Assembly: GCA_022771695.1 (NCBI GenBank)
Contig: JALEKJ010000020.1
Coordinates: 21,486 to 85,485 of the forward strand
Direction of reading: 5' to 3'
DNA length: 64,000 nt
Origin: Roseburia sp.
GTDB taxonomy: Bacteria > Bacillota > Clostridia > Lachnospirales > Lachnospiraceae
This document shows, one piece after another, positions 52,606 through 62,875 of this stretch (the stretch's first letter is position 1; the number at the start of each line of letters is the position of its first letter). Both the position numbers and the translations under genes were made by a program. The notes under the pieces were generated by a model. That model was not told the origin of the DNA. It searched no databases and worked only from the letters and a program-made list of their open reading frames with translations.

Positions 52606-52962
52606 TTGAATAAACGGGCGGTCGGAACAGCTTATGAAAAGCGGGCAGGGGAGTATTTAGTGCGGCAGGGATATGAGATTGTCGCATATAATTTTCGCTG
52701 TCGATATGGAGAGATTGATATTATTGCCAGGGATGGGGAATATCTTGTGTTTGTGGAAGTGAAGTATCGGAAGAACATAGGGAGTGGCAATCCGCTTGAG
52801 GCAGTAAACGCAAAGAAGCAGCATATTATCAGCAGGGTGGCATCTTACTTTTGCCTGACAAATGGCTATGATGAGAACACACCCTGCCGTTTTGATGTCG
52901 TGGCAATCCTTGGGGATGAGATATCTCTGATTCGGAATGCGTTTGACTATGCAGGATATTAA
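52606..52962 (+). CDS. yraN: YraN family endonuclease-like protein (UPF0102)
   Basis: A 118-residue protein of the YraN/UPF0102 family with a restriction-endonuclease-like fold: GTAYEKRAGEYLVRQGY, then RCRYGEIDIIARDG and LVFVEVKYRKN give the E-(D)-EVK catalytic pattern. Its biological role is not established. The start is TTG at 52606, supported by AGGGGAAG 5 bases upstream and by the family's usual N-terminus. Confidence 0.9.
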   Translation: MNKRAVGTAYEKRAGEYLVRQGYEIVAYNFRCRYGEIDIIARDGEYLVFVEVKYRKNIGSGNPLEAVNAKKQHIISRVASYFCLTNGYDENTPCRFDVVAILGDEISLIRNAFDYAGY

Positions 52963-53054
52963 GTGGGATACTTTTGGAAGAACAGAGAACAGAGGACAGG
53001 GCAGAGAGGAAAAACGGAGAATTGATACTTGATGTTTGATAGAGATGATGAAAA

Positions 53055-53957
53055 ATGATGAGTGGAAAAATTGGGATGATAAAAAAGAAGGGCACAAACA
53101 GTGCGTTGTGCGAAGAGTGGCATGGGACAGAGGACGGGGCGCAGGTACTTGTGCTAAAATACCCACTGTTAGAGGAAACCGGAATTGTGAAACACTGCTT
53201 TACTACAAGAATTGGCGGTGTAAGCGAGGGGATATTTTCTACTATGAACTTAAGCTTTTCACGTGGAGATGACAGAGCGGCAGTCGAGATAAATTACAGA
53301 CGGCTCGCTGAGGTTCTGGACGTATCGTATGAGAAGTTTGTCTTTACGGATCAGACGCATACGGTAAATGTGCGGAAGGTGACAGCGAAAGATGCGGGGA
53401 AAGGAATTGTGCGTGAGCGTGATTACACAGACATTGACGGACTGATTACCAATGAACCGGGGCTTGTGCTGTCCACGTTTTTTGCAGACTGTGTGCCGCT
53501 GTATTTTGTGGACCCGGTACATAAGGCAATAGGTATGAGCCATTCCGGCTGGCGCGGCACGGTCGCGCGCATGGGAAAAGTTACTGTGGAAGCGATGAGC
53601 TACGAATACGGAAGTAGAGCGGAGGACATTATCTGCGCCATCGGACCATCGATTTGTCAGGACTGCTATGAAATCAGTGCGGATGTTGCCGAAGCGTTTG
53701 CGTGTGAGTTCGCAGGCCATGAAGAGGAAATACTTAAGGCGAGCCCGAAGAATGCGAACACCGAAGCCGCGGCGGAGAAAAAGTATCACCTGAATCTGTG
53801 GAGAGCGAATGAAATCGTGCTGCAGGAGGCTGGCGTGAAACAGGAACATATCGCGGTGACAGATGTCTGTACCTGCTGTAACAGCAAAATACTTTTTTCG
53901 CATCGGGCAAGTCATGGAAAGCGGGGGAATCTGGGCGGATTTCTGTGCTTGAAGTAG
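53055..53957 (+). CDS. pgeF: Peptidoglycan editing factor / purine nucleoside phosphorylase-like (YfiH family)
   Basis: A 300-residue protein of the YfiH/DUF152 (PgeF) family. Metal and active-site motifs are FTDQTHTVNVRKV near residue 96, LSTFFADCVPLYFVDP near 138, GMSHSGWRGTVARMG near 161, and a CTCCN box near 273. Family members show purine nucleoside hydrolysing or peptidoglycan-related activities, so the precise substrate is open. The start is uncertain (ATG 53055, 53058 or 53076) as no strong ribosome-binding site is visible. Confidence 0.85.
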   Translation: MMSGKIGMIKKKGTNSALCEEWHGTEDGAQVLVLKYPLLEETGIVKHCFTTRIGGVSEGIFSTMNLSFSRGDDRAAVEINYRRLAEVLDVSYEKFVFTDQTHTVNVRKVTAKDAGKGIVRERDYTDIDGLITNEPGLVLSTFFADCVPLYFVDPVHKAIGMSHSGWRGTVARMGKVTVEAMSYEYGSRAEDIICAIGPSICQDCYEISADVAEAFACEFAGHEEEILKASPKNANTEAAAEKKYHLNLWRANEIVLQEAGVKQEHIAVTDVCTCCNSKILFSHRASHGKRGNLGGFLCLK

Positions 53958-53995
53958 GTGGAAATTTATATCAAGAAAAAGTTTGGGATAAGTGC

Positions 53996-54001
53996 TATAA
54001 T
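53996..54001 (+). promoter_or_regulatory. Extended -10 promoter for the M42 peptidase
   Basis: TGC-TATAAT is a perfect extended -10, 35 bases before the start codon; no -35 is evident. Confidence 0.5.
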
Positions 54002-54036
54002 GTTTAAAGCTTATGATTGGGAAAGGAATTAAGAAC

Positions 54037-55077
54037 ATGGAAACAAAACATTATGTAGATTATATTGTAGAGGAGACGAAAAAAATTCTTGCCATTGACA
54101 GTCCGAGCGGTTTCACGAAGGATGTTGCAGCCTATGTGATGCAGGCATACAAGGAACTTGGTTATGAGCCGCAGCTTACGGTAAAGGGCGGCGTGCTCGT
54201 AGCACTTGGCGGCAAGGATAAGGACAATGCTGTGATGTTAGAGGCACATATCGACACACTCGGTGCGATGGTTTCCGAGATTAAGGCTAACGGTCGTCTG
54301 AAGGTGACACCGATTGGCGGTATGAATGCGAACAATGCGGAGGCGGAGAACTGCCGCGTGCATGCGCGCTTCGGCGATGTGTTTGAAGGAACATTGCAGC
54401 TTGTCGACGCGTCCATTCATGTAAACGGAGACTACAATAACAAGAAGCGCACTTTTGATGAGACGGAGATTGTGTTGGATGAGAAGGTGCATTCCAAGGA
54501 GGATGTGGAAAAGCTTGGTATCATGGTGGGAGATTTTGTATGCTTCGACCCGCGCACGGTTGTGACGAAAACCGGTTATATCAAGAGCCGTTTTTTAGAT
54601 GATAAGTTAAGTGTCGGCATTCTGCTCGGTTACGCGAAGTACTTAAAGGAGGAGCATATCACGCCGGAGCGCATGGTTTACCAGCATATCACCGTGTATG
54701 AGGAGGTAGGACACGGCGGTGCAGCTTCCATTCCTGCAGGAGTGACCGAGGTTATCTCAGTAGACATGGGATGCGTCGGAGAGGGTCTTGCCTGTGAGGA
54801 GACACAGGTGTCTATCTGCGCAAAGGACAGCCGCGGACCGTATCATTATGATGTGGTGACCGGACTGATTGCCGCTGCAAAGAAAGCAAAGGTGGATTTT
54901 GCGGTAGATGTGTACCCGTATTACGGTTCCGATGCGGATGTGGCACTGACCGCCGGCTATGATGTGCGCCATGGGCTGATTGGCGCAGGTGTTTACGCGT
55001 CTCACGGCTATGAGCGAAGCCATGTGGATGGCGTGAAGAATACGTTTGAATTATTGAAAGCTTATATAGGTTCATAA
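54037..55077 (+). CDS. M42 family aminopeptidase
   Basis: A 346-residue cytosolic metallopeptidase of the M42 (FrvX/glutamyl aminopeptidase) family. Metal-ligand motifs are MLEAHIDTLGAMV near residue 67, the insert domain about 90-180, RFLDDKLSVGILL near 189, YEEVGHGGAASIP near 226 and VDMGCVG near 247, with a final SHGYERSHVDG near 330. Such enzymes trim peptides from the N-terminus and form large tetrahedral complexes. AAAGGAAT precedes the ATG at 54037. Confidence 0.92.
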   Translation: METKHYVDYIVEETKKILAIDSPSGFTKDVAAYVMQAYKELGYEPQLTVKGGVLVALGGKDKDNAVMLEAHIDTLGAMVSEIKANGRLKVTPIGGMNANNAEAENCRVHARFGDVFEGTLQLVDASIHVNGDYNNKKRTFDETEIVLDEKVHSKEDVEKLGIMVGDFVCFDPRTVVTKTGYIKSRFLDDKLSVGILLGYAKYLKEEHITPERMVYQHITVYEEVGHGGAASIPAGVTEVISVDMGCVGEGLACEETQVSICAKDSRGPYHYDVVTGLIAAAKKAKVDFAVDVYPYYGSDADVALTAGYDVRHGLIGAGVYASHGYERSHVDGVKNTFELLKAYIGS

Positions 55078-55107
55078 AACCTTAAGAATTTCATGCGATT
55101 ATCTTTA

Positions 55108-55163
55108 TTGTATGCGCAGACCTCTCATGCTATATTAACTGTATTAAAACAAATAGTACAGTT
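55108..55163 (+). promoter_or_regulatory. Promoter and putative operator of the GntR-ABC operon
   Basis: TTGTAT, 17 bases and TATATT (55131-55136), with TGC before the -10. Directly downstream, AACTGTA (55137-55143) and TACAGTT (55157-55163) form a perfect 7-base inverted repeat with a 13-base centre. This covers the transcription start, the expected place for autorepression by the YtrA-type regulator encoded next. Confidence 0.7.
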
Positions 55164-55184
55164 GGTACAGATGGGAGGTCTGAT

Positions 55185-55559
55185 TTGATTCAGCTAAATT
55201 ACCGGGATTCAAAACCGATTTATGAACAGATCAAAGAGGGGTTTCGCAAGCTTATCATCTCTAATTCTCTTTCTGCCAATGAGAAGCTGCCGTCCGTCCG
55301 TGAACTCGCGTCCGGTCTGGCAATCAACCCGAACACGATTCAGAAAGCTTATCGTGAACTGGAAAGCGAGGGGTATGTCTACTCGATTGCAGGAAAAGGA
55401 ACCTTTGTGGCAGAGCATCAGGGAGTCTATGATGTGAGACAGCATGAATTACTGGAAGAATTTGATGAGATTGTCGAGGAGCTGTACTTCTTGTCGGTAA
55501 AGAAGGAAGCGCTTATTGAGCGAATAGACAGTCTTGCAGAAGGAGGAGAGAACGCATGA
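55185..55559 (+). CDS. GntR-family regulator, YtrA subfamily
   Basis: A 124-residue DNA-binding protein. The winged helix-turn-helix occupies residues 1-75 (PIYEQIKEGFRKLI, LPSVRELASGLAINPNTIQKAYRELE). The short C-terminal helical tail without ligand domain is the mark of the YtrA subfamily, which controls adjacent ABC transporters, often in response to cell-envelope stress. The start is TTG 55185, with GGGAGGTC 5 bases upstream. The stop overlaps the next start by 4 bases. Confidence 0.92.
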   Translation: MIQLNYRDSKPIYEQIKEGFRKLIISNSLSANEKLPSVRELASGLAINPNTIQKAYRELESEGYVYSIAGKGTFVAEHQGVYDVRQHELLEEFDEIVEELYFLSVKKEALIERIDSLAEGGENA

Positions 55560-56455
55560 TAGAAGTAAGGGGCTTAGAAAAGTCGTTTGATGGATTTAGG
55601 GCATTACGCGGCGTGGATATGCATGTAAAAAAGGGCGCAATCTATGGTCTGGTCGGTCCGAACGGAGCGGGAAAGTCAACCTTGATTCGTCATCTTACCG
55701 GAATTTACAGACCGGATGCCGGAGAGGTTTTCATTGACGGGCAGCCGGTATATGAGAATAAAGCGGTGAAGGCTAAGATGGCGTACATACCGGATGATTT
55801 ATTCTATTTTATGCAGGCAGACACGATGGAGATGAAGCGCTTCTATGAAGGAATTTATCCGGAATTTGATGCGAAGCTCTTTTATCGTTTGCAGGAATTT
55901 TTTCCGAATATCGATGTGAAAAGAAATATCAGACGTCTTTCAAAGGGGATGCAAAAGCAGGTTGCTTTTTGGCTTGCCATTTGCTGTAAACCGGAACTTA
56001 TGATTTTGGATGAGCCGGTGGATGGACTTGACCCTGTGATGCGGCGCCAGATTTGGAGTATTATCATGTCTGAGGTGGCAGAGCATGCGATGACCGTTTT
56101 GGTGTCCTCGCACAACTTACGAGAGTTGGAAGATGTCTGTGACCATGTTGGCATTATGCATGAGGGGCGTGTCAGAGTGGAGCGTTCGTTGAGCGACTTA
56201 CAGGGAAGCGTATCGAAGATTCAGGTGGCATGCCAGTCCGGAATGCCGAAGTTACCTGAGAGCTTTGAGGTGCTTCATATGTCAAATACCGGTCGTGTAT
56301 ACACGATGATTGTAAAAGGCAACCCGAGAGATGCGGAGGCTGCACTTGCTGCAAGCAATCCGACGATTGTGGATGTTTTGCCGTTGACACTGGAAGAGAT
56401 TTTTATCTATGAGATGGGAGGTGCAGATTATGAAGTCAAAGACATCTTGTTTTAA
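55556..56455 (+). CDS. ABC transporter ATP-binding protein
   Basis: A 299-residue ATPase. It has Walker A GPNGAGKSTLIRHL near residue 39, a signature-like RRLSKGMQKQVAFWLA near 125 (SKGMQ in place of LSGGQ, common in this group), Walker B LMILDEPVDGLDP near 149 and the H-loop VSSHN near 184. Together with the following permease it forms a YtrA-controlled exporter. Substrate unknown. Starts with ATGA overlap on the regulator and ends 26 bases into the permease gene. Confidence 0.92.
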   Translation: MIEVRGLEKSFDGFRALRGVDMHVKKGAIYGLVGPNGAGKSTLIRHLTGIYRPDAGEVFIDGQPVYENKAVKAKMAYIPDDLFYFMQADTMEMKRFYEGIYPEFDAKLFYRLQEFFPNIDVKRNIRRLSKGMQKQVAFWLAICCKPELMILDEPVDGLDPVMRRQIWSIIMSEVAEHAMTVLVSSHNLRELEDVCDHVGIMHEGRVRVERSLSDLQGSVSKIQVACQSGMPKLPESFEVLHMSNTGRVYTMIVKGNPRDAEAALAASNPTIVDVLPLTLEEIFIYEMGGADYEVKDILF

Positions 56456-58328
56456 CCGGACGATATTTAAAAAGAATCTGACACACTATTGGCCGCTTTG
56501 GGTAGCCTATCTTGGTTTCATGTTTTTAATTGGTCCGTTTAATATCTGGCAGTCAGCGACAACGGAATGGTATTTTGATAATTATAATGAAACATCGCGC
56601 ATGCATGAGATTATGTATCGTGCGGTAAATATGATGATGGAGCCGATAACGATTTTTGTGTTTGCGGGTGCGGTGGCACTTGCCGTTTTTTCTTATCTGT
56701 ATTCTGCAAAAAATGCGAATATGATGCATGCGCTTCCGGTGAACCGACTGGAACTGTATGTGACCAATTATCTGTCGGGCCTGTCTTTTTTAGTGATTCC
56801 CCAGATAATCGTATTCTTTGTATCGGTATTGGTATGTCTGGCAAATGAGATTACCTGTATCCAATATCTGTTTTTGGGTCTGCTCTGCCAGCTTGGGTTG
56901 TCTTTTTTTGCGTACTCGCTGGCGGTATTCGTAGCAATGTTTACCGGACAACTGTTGGCGATGCCGGTGTATTATCTGGTGTTGAACTACCTGTATGTGG
57001 GGTGTTTGTATATCGTAAATTCGGTGATGGAATTGCTCACTTATGGTGTCACGGAACGATGGAATCCCGGAAAATCCTGTATCTTGTCCCCACTTTATTA
57101 TCTGAATAATAATCTGTGGGTAAAGCAAAATTATGCGAGGGAACTGGATACCATAACAGGAATTGAGATAAAAGGAGTGCATCTGGTAGCTATTTATGCG
57201 TTTGCTGCGGTTTTCATCACAGTGATTGCATATCAGGTGTATCGGAAGAGACAGATTGAGACTGCCGGCGACTGGATCAGCGTAGGTTTTGTCAAGCCGT
57301 TGTTCCGCTGGGGCGTGGCATTTTGTGGCGGAATACTGCTGTCCCTTACTTTTACAAGCATATTAAGAGAAGCACATTCGTTGAATGCTTATGCGTGTAC
57401 CGTATTTTGCATGATTGTAACCGGGTTCATTTGCTTTTTTGCAGCAGAGATGTTACTTCGAAAAAATTTCCGGGTGTTTAAAAAGAAGCGTTTCATAGAG
57501 TGGGCGGGATTTACGGTAGTTGCGGTATTATTCCTCACGCTGTTTGAAGTGGATGCCTTCGGGATTGAGCGGTCTATGCCGCAGGAAGATGAGATTGTGG
57601 CAGCATTTGTAAATATGGATTATCCGATTGAAGTGAAGAAAGAGGATATTCCGCAGTTATTGGAACTGCAGCACGATGCAATTGCCGGGAAAAAGGAATA
57701 TCAGAAAATTGAGCAGGAGGGGCATGGCTATTATTACACAACATTTCGGTATTACCTGAAGGATGGCTCCATGTTTGAACGCCGCTATCCGATTCCGGTA
57801 ACCGAGGAATATGTGGAGAATGAGACTTCTCCGGCTGCAAAGATTTTAGCATGGGAGCGCAAACCGGAGAATTTAAAAAGTTATATCCTCGGTACAAATT
57901 ATGATACGAATCAGTATATTTCCGGATACATTGATTTGTACAATGAAGACAATGAGTACCGGAATTATATGTTCAGTGAGGCGGAGACGAAGGCGCTTGA
58001 AGAAGCGGTGGAAAAAGACATTGAAGAGGGCAATTATGCGGCGTACTATCTGTACAGTGTAGCGGGAGACGAACAGGAACGATATTACAACAATATTTCC
58101 TTCGACTACTATAATCGCAATGGCTATCATGATATCTGGGATTATTATGCAAATTACAACGGTTATTATGATACCGAAAAGACGCAGATGGTGATGGAGT
58201 ACGTATCGCAGGCCAACAGCTATATTACGTTTGGACCGGAGTGCGAGTATACGATCAAGGCGTTAGAAGAACTTGGCATTACGGACGATACATGGAAATT
58301 GTGCACAAACAGTGAATATTATGATTAG
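56430..58328 (+). CDS. ABC transporter permease with large extracytoplasmic domain
   Basis: A 632-residue membrane protein. Residues 1-370 contain about eight to nine helices of an ABC-2-type permease (TIFKKNLTHYWPLWVAYLGF at the start, NANMMHALPVNRLELYVTNY near 98). Helix LIEWAGFTVVAVLFLTLFEV near 360 leads to a C-terminal domain of about 250 residues that is rich in Tyr, Glu and Asp (IYGYISG-like and RNGYHDIWDYYANYNGYYD stretches) and lies outside the membrane. Permeases of this layout are common in Lachnospiraceae next to YtrA-type regulators. GGGAGGTG sits before the ATG at 56430. Substrate unknown. Confidence 0.82.
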   Translation: MKSKTSCFNRTIFKKNLTHYWPLWVAYLGFMFLIGPFNIWQSATTEWYFDNYNETSRMHEIMYRAVNMMMEPITIFVFAGAVALAVFSYLYSAKNANMMHALPVNRLELYVTNYLSGLSFLVIPQIIVFFVSVLVCLANEITCIQYLFLGLLCQLGLSFFAYSLAVFVAMFTGQLLAMPVYYLVLNYLYVGCLYIVNSVMELLTYGVTERWNPGKSCILSPLYYLNNNLWVKQNYARELDTITGIEIKGVHLVAIYAFAAVFITVIAYQVYRKRQIETAGDWISVGFVKPLFRWGVAFCGGILLSLTFTSILREAHSLNAYACTVFCMIVTGFICFFAAEMLLRKNFRVFKKKRFIEWAGFTVVAVLFLTLFEVDAFGIERSMPQEDEIVAAFVNMDYPIEVKKEDIPQLLELQHDAIAGKKEYQKIEQEGHGYYYTTFRYYLKDGSMFERRYPIPVTEEYVENETSPAAKILAWERKPENLKSYILGTNYDTNQYISGYIDLYNEDNEYRNYMFSEAETKALEEAVEKDIEEGNYAAYYLYSVAGDEQERYYNNISFDYYNRNGYHDIWDYYANYNGYYDTEKTQMVMEYVSQANSYITFGPECEYTIKALEELGITDDTWKLCTNSEYYD

Positions 58329-58338
58329 AACGAAGAAA

Positions 58339-58370
58339 AAGGCGGAATAAGTTGTTATTCCGTCTTTTTT
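58339..58370 (+). terminator. Terminator after the ABC operon
   Basis: AAGGCGGAATAA and TTATTCCGTCTT form a stem of 12 base pairs (one G-T) followed by TTTT. Confidence 0.9.
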
Positions 58371-58439
58371 AGTGTAAACTAGGTTAGAAATGTGTGCATG
58401 ATGCGCATGCGTGCGAAAATATATTATTTAGGAGAGCAT

Positions 58440-59798
58440 ATGAATAAGAAGCAACATATCATAGATCGCATTGAACCGGGCAGTATTGCTGAGGAGATGG
58501 AAATTGAAGCGGGAGACATTTTGCTCTCGGTGAACGGAAAAGAAATTGAGGATGTTTTTGACTATCATTATCTGATTCACGATGAGTACTTAAATGTCCT
58601 GATAAAAAAGAGCAATGGTGAAGAGTGGGAGCTTGAGATAGAAAAAGATTATGATGAGGATTTGGGAATCGTTTTTGAAAACGGATTGATGGATGACTAT
58701 AAATCCTGTCACAATAAATGCATTTTCTGTTTTATTGACCAGATGCCGAAGGGAATGCGTGAAACGCTCTATTTTAAAGATGATGATTCAAGACTTTCCT
58801 TTTTACAGGGGAATTATGTGACGCTTACGAATATGAAGGAAAAGGATTTAAACCGCATCATTGCGTACAAGCTGGCGCCGATTAATATTTCCGTGCAGAC
58901 GACGAACCCGGAGTTAAGATGCAAGATGCTAAATAACCGTTTTGCGGGCGAAGCGCTAAAGAAGATTGACATGCTCTACGAGGCGGGCATTGAGATGAAC
59001 GGACAGATTGTGCTCTGCAAGGGTGTGAATGACGGGGAGGAGCTGGAGCGTTCCATTCGCGATTTGACGAAGTATCTTCCTTATATGGAGAGTGTGTCGG
59101 TGGTTCCGGTGGGACTTTCAAAATACAGGGAGGGGCTCTATCCATTAGAGCCTTTTACGAAGGAAGATGCGAGAGAAGTGCTTGCCACAATCCATAAGTG
59201 GCAGAAGGTCTGTATGGAGAGCCATGGAACCCATTTTATCCACGCGAGTGATGAGTGGTACCTGCTTGCGGAGATGGATTTGCCCGAGGAGGATAACTAC
59301 GACGGTTATATTCAACTGGAGAATGGCGTGGGAATGATTCGGCTGTTGTTAGACGAGTTTGGCGAAGCACTTGGGGCACTTAAGGAGCGCATGGCAGATA
59401 AGGGCACACCGGAGGGAGAACTGCCGGATCGGGATGACGAGCATGTGGTGTCGATGGTTACAGGGCTTTTGATGGCACCGTTTTTGCAGAAGATGGCGGA
59501 AGATTTTATGGAGGTGTTCCCGAATTATAAGTTGATGGTATATCCGATACGCAATGACTTTTTCGGCGAGCGCATTACCGTATCCGGACTTTTGACCGGA
59601 CAGGATATTAAGGCGCAGCTTCAGGGAAAAGAATTGGGGGAGAGGCTGCTTTTGCCATGCAACCTCTTGCGTAGCGGCGAGGAAGTGTTCTTGGATGACA
59701 TGACACTTTCCGAGCTGAATGTGGCTTTACAAGTTGAGACAGATATTGTAAAATCAAGCGGTCAGGATTTGCTTGATGCGATACTTGGTATCGTGTAG
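58440..59798 (+). CDS. DUF512 radical-SAM-like protein with PDZ domain
   Basis: A 452-residue protein. An N-terminal PDZ-like domain (about 1-65; IDRIEPGSIAEEMEIEAGDI) is followed by a radical-SAM-type cluster motif CHNKCIFCFIDQMPKGM near residue 93 (CxxxCxxC) and a TIM-barrel-like region (SFLQGNYVTLTNM, NISVQTTNPELR). The DUF512 domain is C-terminal (about 220-440). The family is widespread in Clostridia and its reaction is unknown; it is usually placed beside der, as here. GGAGAG precedes the ATG at 58440. Confidence 0.9.
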   Translation: MNKKQHIIDRIEPGSIAEEMEIEAGDILLSVNGKEIEDVFDYHYLIHDEYLNVLIKKSNGEEWELEIEKDYDEDLGIVFENGLMDDYKSCHNKCIFCFIDQMPKGMRETLYFKDDDSRLSFLQGNYVTLTNMKEKDLNRIIAYKLAPINISVQTTNPELRCKMLNNRFAGEALKKIDMLYEAGIEMNGQIVLCKGVNDGEELERSIRDLTKYLPYMESVSVVPVGLSKYREGLYPLEPFTKEDAREVLATIHKWQKVCMESHGTHFIHASDEWYLLAEMDLPEEDNYDGYIQLENGVGMIRLLLDEFGEALGALKERMADKGTPEGELPDRDDEHVVSMVTGLLMAPFLQKMAEDFMEVFPNYKLMVYPIRNDFFGERITVSGLLTGQDIKAQLQGKELGERLLLPCNLLRSGEEVFLDDMTLSELNVALQVETDIVKSSGQDLLDAILGIV

Positions 59799-59887
59799 AT
59801 ACTTGGCAGGGTATAGATGATTTGCATTGTGCAGCAGGACTGGCATTATAGAATCAGGTTTGGATTTAAGAAAGGATAGGGAGATAG

Positions 59888-61216
59888 ATGAGTAAACCAG
59901 TAGTGGCAGTTGTAGGGCGTCCGAACGTGGGAAAATCCACACTGTTCAACGCACTTGCAGGTGAACGGATTTCCATAGTAAAAGATACGCCGGGTGTGAC
60001 CAGAGACCGTATCTATGCAGACATTAGCTGGCTGGATTATAACTTTACAATGATTGATACCGGTGGTATTGAGCCGGACAGTAAGGATATTATTCTCTCT
60101 CAGATGAGAGAGCAGGCAGAGATTGCCATTGCGACAGCGGATGTTATTATCTTTTTGACGGATGTAAGACAGGGATTGCAGGATTCGGATTCCAAGGTGG
60201 CGGATATGCTTCGCCGCTCCGGAAAGCCGGTTGTACTGGTAGTAAATAAGGTGGACAGCTTTGAGAAGTATATGCCGGATGTCTATGAGTTTTATAATTT
60301 AGGTATTGGTGATCCGATGCCAATCTCGGCAGCTTCCATGCTTGGACTGGGCGATATGTTGGACGAGGTGGTAAAACATTTTCCTGCATATGACAAGGAA
60401 GAGGAAGCAGACGAGCGCCCGAAGGTGGCGATTATCGGAAAACCGAATGTCGGAAAGTCTTCTCTGATTAATAAGCTTGCGCAGGAGGAGCGCGTGATTG
60501 TGTCCGATATCGCGGGAACTACGCGTGATGCGATTGACACTGACATCAAGTATAACGGTAAAGAATATGTCTTTATTGATACCGCAGGTCTGCGCCGCAA
60601 GAATAAGATTAAGGAAGAGATTGAGCGTTACAGTATTATCCGTGCCGTGACAGCAGTGGAACGTGCAGACGTCTGCATTATCGTGATTGATGCAACTGAA
60701 GGGGTGACGGAACAGGATGCAAAAATCGCAGGAATCGCACACGAGCGAGGAAAGGGCATCATCATTGCGGTAAATAAGTGGGATGCCATCGAGAAAGACG
60801 ATAAGACCATTTACAAGCATACCGAAAAGATTCGCCAGATTTTGAGCTTTATGCCATATGCGGAGATTCTTTTTATCTCGGCAAAGTCCGGGCAGCGTCT
60901 GAATAAGATTTTTGAATTAATCGATGTGGTAATTGAGAATAACAGCATGCGTGTGGCAACCGGCGTGTTAAACGAGATTGTGGCAGAGGCGGTAGCAATG
61001 CAGCAGCCACCTTCGGATAAGGGCAAACGCTTAAAGATTTACTATACGACACAGGTTGCGGTGAAACCGCCAACGTTTGTTATTTTTGTGAACGACAAGG
61101 AACTGATGCATTTTTCCTATACCAGATATCTGGAAAATCGAATCCGTGATACGTTCGGTTTCCGGGGAACAGCGCTGAAATTTATTATACGAGAGAGAAA
61201 GGAAGAACAGTCATGA
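59888..61216 (+). CDS. der: Ribosome biogenesis GTPase Der (EngA)
   Basis: A 442-residue protein with two GTPase domains in tandem: [19 protein letters not shown] near residue 10 with DTGGIEP, and [20 protein letters not shown] near 184 with [13 protein letters not shown]-terminal KH-like domain (about 355-440) ends with [12 protein letters not shown]. It is needed for 50S subunit maturation. ATAGGGAG precedes the ATG. plsY overlaps its last 4 bases. Confidence 0.97.
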   Translation: MSKPVVAVVGRPNVGKSTLFNALAGERISIVKDTPGVTRDRIYADISWLDYNFTMIDTGGIEPDSKDIILSQMREQAEIAIATADVIIFLTDVRQGLQDSDSKVADMLRRSGKPVVLVVNKVDSFEKYMPDVYEFYNLGIGDPMPISAASMLGLGDMLDEVVKHFPAYDKEEEADERPKVAIIGKPNVGKSSLINKLAQEERVIVSDIAGTTRDAIDTDIKYNGKEYVFIDTAGLRRKNKIKEEIERYSIIRAVTAVERADVCIIVIDATEGVTEQDAKIAGIAHERGKGIIIAVNKWDAIEKDDKTIYKHTEKIRQILSFMPYAEILFISAKSGQRLNKIFELIDVVIENNSMRVATGVLNEIVAEAVAMQQPPSDKGKRLKIYYTTQVAVKPPTFVIFVNDKELMHFSYTRYLENRIRDTFGFRGTALKFIIRERKEEQS

Positions 61217-61860
61217 TAGTTGCAAGAGTAATCGCAGTGGCAATCGGATATGTGTTTGGTCTTTTTCAGACCGGATATTTGTATGGAAAGAGTCAGGGGA
61301 TTGATATCCGCAACGAGGGAAGCGGCAATGCGGGTACGACAAATTCCCTTCGTGTGCTTGGCGTAAAGGCAGGACTTATTACATTTGCAGGCGATTTGTT
61401 TAAGGCGATTTTTGCAGTGATTCTGGTAGAAGTCCTCTTCGGCAAAACATATCCGGAGGCAGTCAAGATATTAGGACTCTATGCGGGATTTGGAGCGGTG
61501 TTAGGTCATAACTTCCCGTTCTATCTGAAGTTTAAAGGTGGAAAGGGGATTGCTTGTACTTCCGGTATGATTCTGGCAGTCTGCCCGATGGCCGCACCAA
61601 TATGTTTGTTTTTATTCATCGTATCGATTGCGATTACCAGATATGTATCCTTAGGATCGATTCTTGTGGTGGTCAGCTATCTGATTCAGGTAATCGTATT
61701 CGGACAACTGGGATATTTAAAGGTCGACGCGGCATATTTGCCGGAGTTTTATATTGTGAGTGCATGCTTTACTGCGATGGCACTGTGGCGTCATCGGGCG
61801 AATATTAGGCGCCTGCTTACCGGAACTGAGAATAAGTTTGGTCTAAAAAAGGAGAAGTAG
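61213..61860 (+). CDS. plsY: Glycerol-3-phosphate acyltransferase PlsY
   Basis: A 215-residue membrane enzyme that acylates glycerol 3-phosphate using the acyl phosphate made by PlsX. Five to six helices carry the catalytic loops [19 protein letters not shown] near residue 33, [19 protein letters not shown] near 98 and [19 protein letters not shown] near the C-terminus. The ATGA overlap with der and the one-base gap to gpsA indicate a der-plsY-gpsA operon. Confidence 0.96.
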   Translation: MIVARVIAVAIGYVFGLFQTGYLYGKSQGIDIRNEGSGNAGTTNSLRVLGVKAGLITFAGDLFKAIFAVILVEVLFGKTYPEAVKILGLYAGFGAVLGHNFPFYLKFKGGKGIACTSGMILAVCPMAAPICLFLFIVSIAITRYVSLGSILVVVSYLIQVIVFGQLGYLKVDAAYLPEFYIVSACFTAMALWRHRANIRRLLTGTENKFGLKKEK

Positions 61861-61861
61861 T

Positions 61862-62875
61862 ATGGCGAATGTAGCAGTCATCGGTGCCGGAAGCTGGGGA
61901 ATCGCCCTTGCAAAGGTACTGTATACGAATGGAAATAAAGTAACCGTCTGGTCCATTGTGGAAGCAGAGATTGCCATGTTAAAAGAAAAACATGAGCATG
62001 TGGAGAAGCTTCCGGGCGTAAAGCTGCCGGAGGATATGATTTTTACCTCAAATCTGGAGGAAGCAGTATCCGAAAAGGAATACCTCATTCTTGCGGTTCC
62101 ATCTGTATTTACCAGAAGTACTGCAAAGAGCATGGCACCTTTCGTAAAAGAAGGTCAGGTGATTGTCTGTGTGGCAAAAGGAATTGAGGAAGCGACACTT
62201 ATGACGCTTTCCGAGATTGTGGAAGAAGAGATTCCGGTGGCAGAGGTGGCTGTCATGTGTGGACCGAGTCATGCAGAGGAAGTCGGCATTGGCTTGCCGA
62301 CAACAGTGGTAGCCGGAGCAGCAAAGAAGCGTGTTGCAGAAGGCGTACAGGACATTTTTATGAATGAAGTCTTCCGTGTATACACAAGCCCGGATGTGCT
62401 TGGCATGGAACTTGGCGGTTCTCTTAAAAATGTCATTGCACTTGCGGCAGGGATGGCAGACGGCCTTGGATACGGAGATAATACGAAGGCGGCCCTGATT
62501 ACTCGCGGTATTACCGAGATGAGCAGACTTGCGACGAAAATGGGAGCCAAGGCAGAGACGCTCAGTGGGCTGACAGGAATCGGCGATTTGATTGTGACCT
62601 GTGAGAGCAAGCATAGTCGTAACCGCAAGGCAGGAATGTTGATTGGACAGGGGTATACGATGCAGCAGGCGATGGATGAAGTCAAGATGGTTGTAGAGGG
62701 CGTGTATTCGGCAAAGGCTGCATGTGCACTTGCAAAAAAGTATGATGTGGAGATTCCAATCATTGAAGCCGTAAATCAGGTACTTTTCTTTGACAAGCCG
62801 GCGAAAGAGGCTGTGACAGAGCTGATGATGCGCGATAAGAAAGTAGAACATAGTGATTTAGAGTGGGAAGAATAA
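61862..62875 (+). CDS. gpsA: NAD(P)-dependent glycerol-3-phosphate dehydrogenase
   Basis: A 337-residue cytosolic enzyme that makes glycerol 3-phosphate from dihydroxyacetone phosphate, the substrate of PlsY. The Rossmann nucleotide-binding loop [12 protein letters not shown] lies at the N-terminus, CVAKGIEE near residue 102, [19 protein letters not shown] near 137, the catalytic-region [19 protein letters not shown] near 187 and [20 protein letters not shown] near 239. Its TAA stop overlaps the ATG of dut by one base. Confidence 0.96.
   Translation: MANVAVIGAGSWGIALAKVLYTNGNKVTVWSIVEAEIAMLKEKHEHVEKLPGVKLPEDMIFTSNLEEAVSEKEYLILAVPSVFTRSTAKSMAPFVKEGQVIVCVAKGIEEATLMTLSEIVEEEIPVAEVAVMCGPSHAEEVGIGLPTTVVAGAAKKRVAEGVQDIFMNEVFRVYTSPDVLGMELGGSLKNVIALAAGMADGLGYGDNTKAALITRGITEMSRLATKMGAKAETLSGLTGIGDLIVTCESKHSRNRKAGMLIGQGYTMQQAMDEVKMVVEGVYSAKAACALAKKYDVEIPIIEAVNQVLFFDKPAKEAVTELMMRDKKVEHSDLEWEE

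Noticed and set aside
60299..60820. Long open frame on the minus strand opposite der
   Set aside because: It is the complementary shadow of a highly conserved GTPase gene, without ribosome-binding site or recognisable protein.
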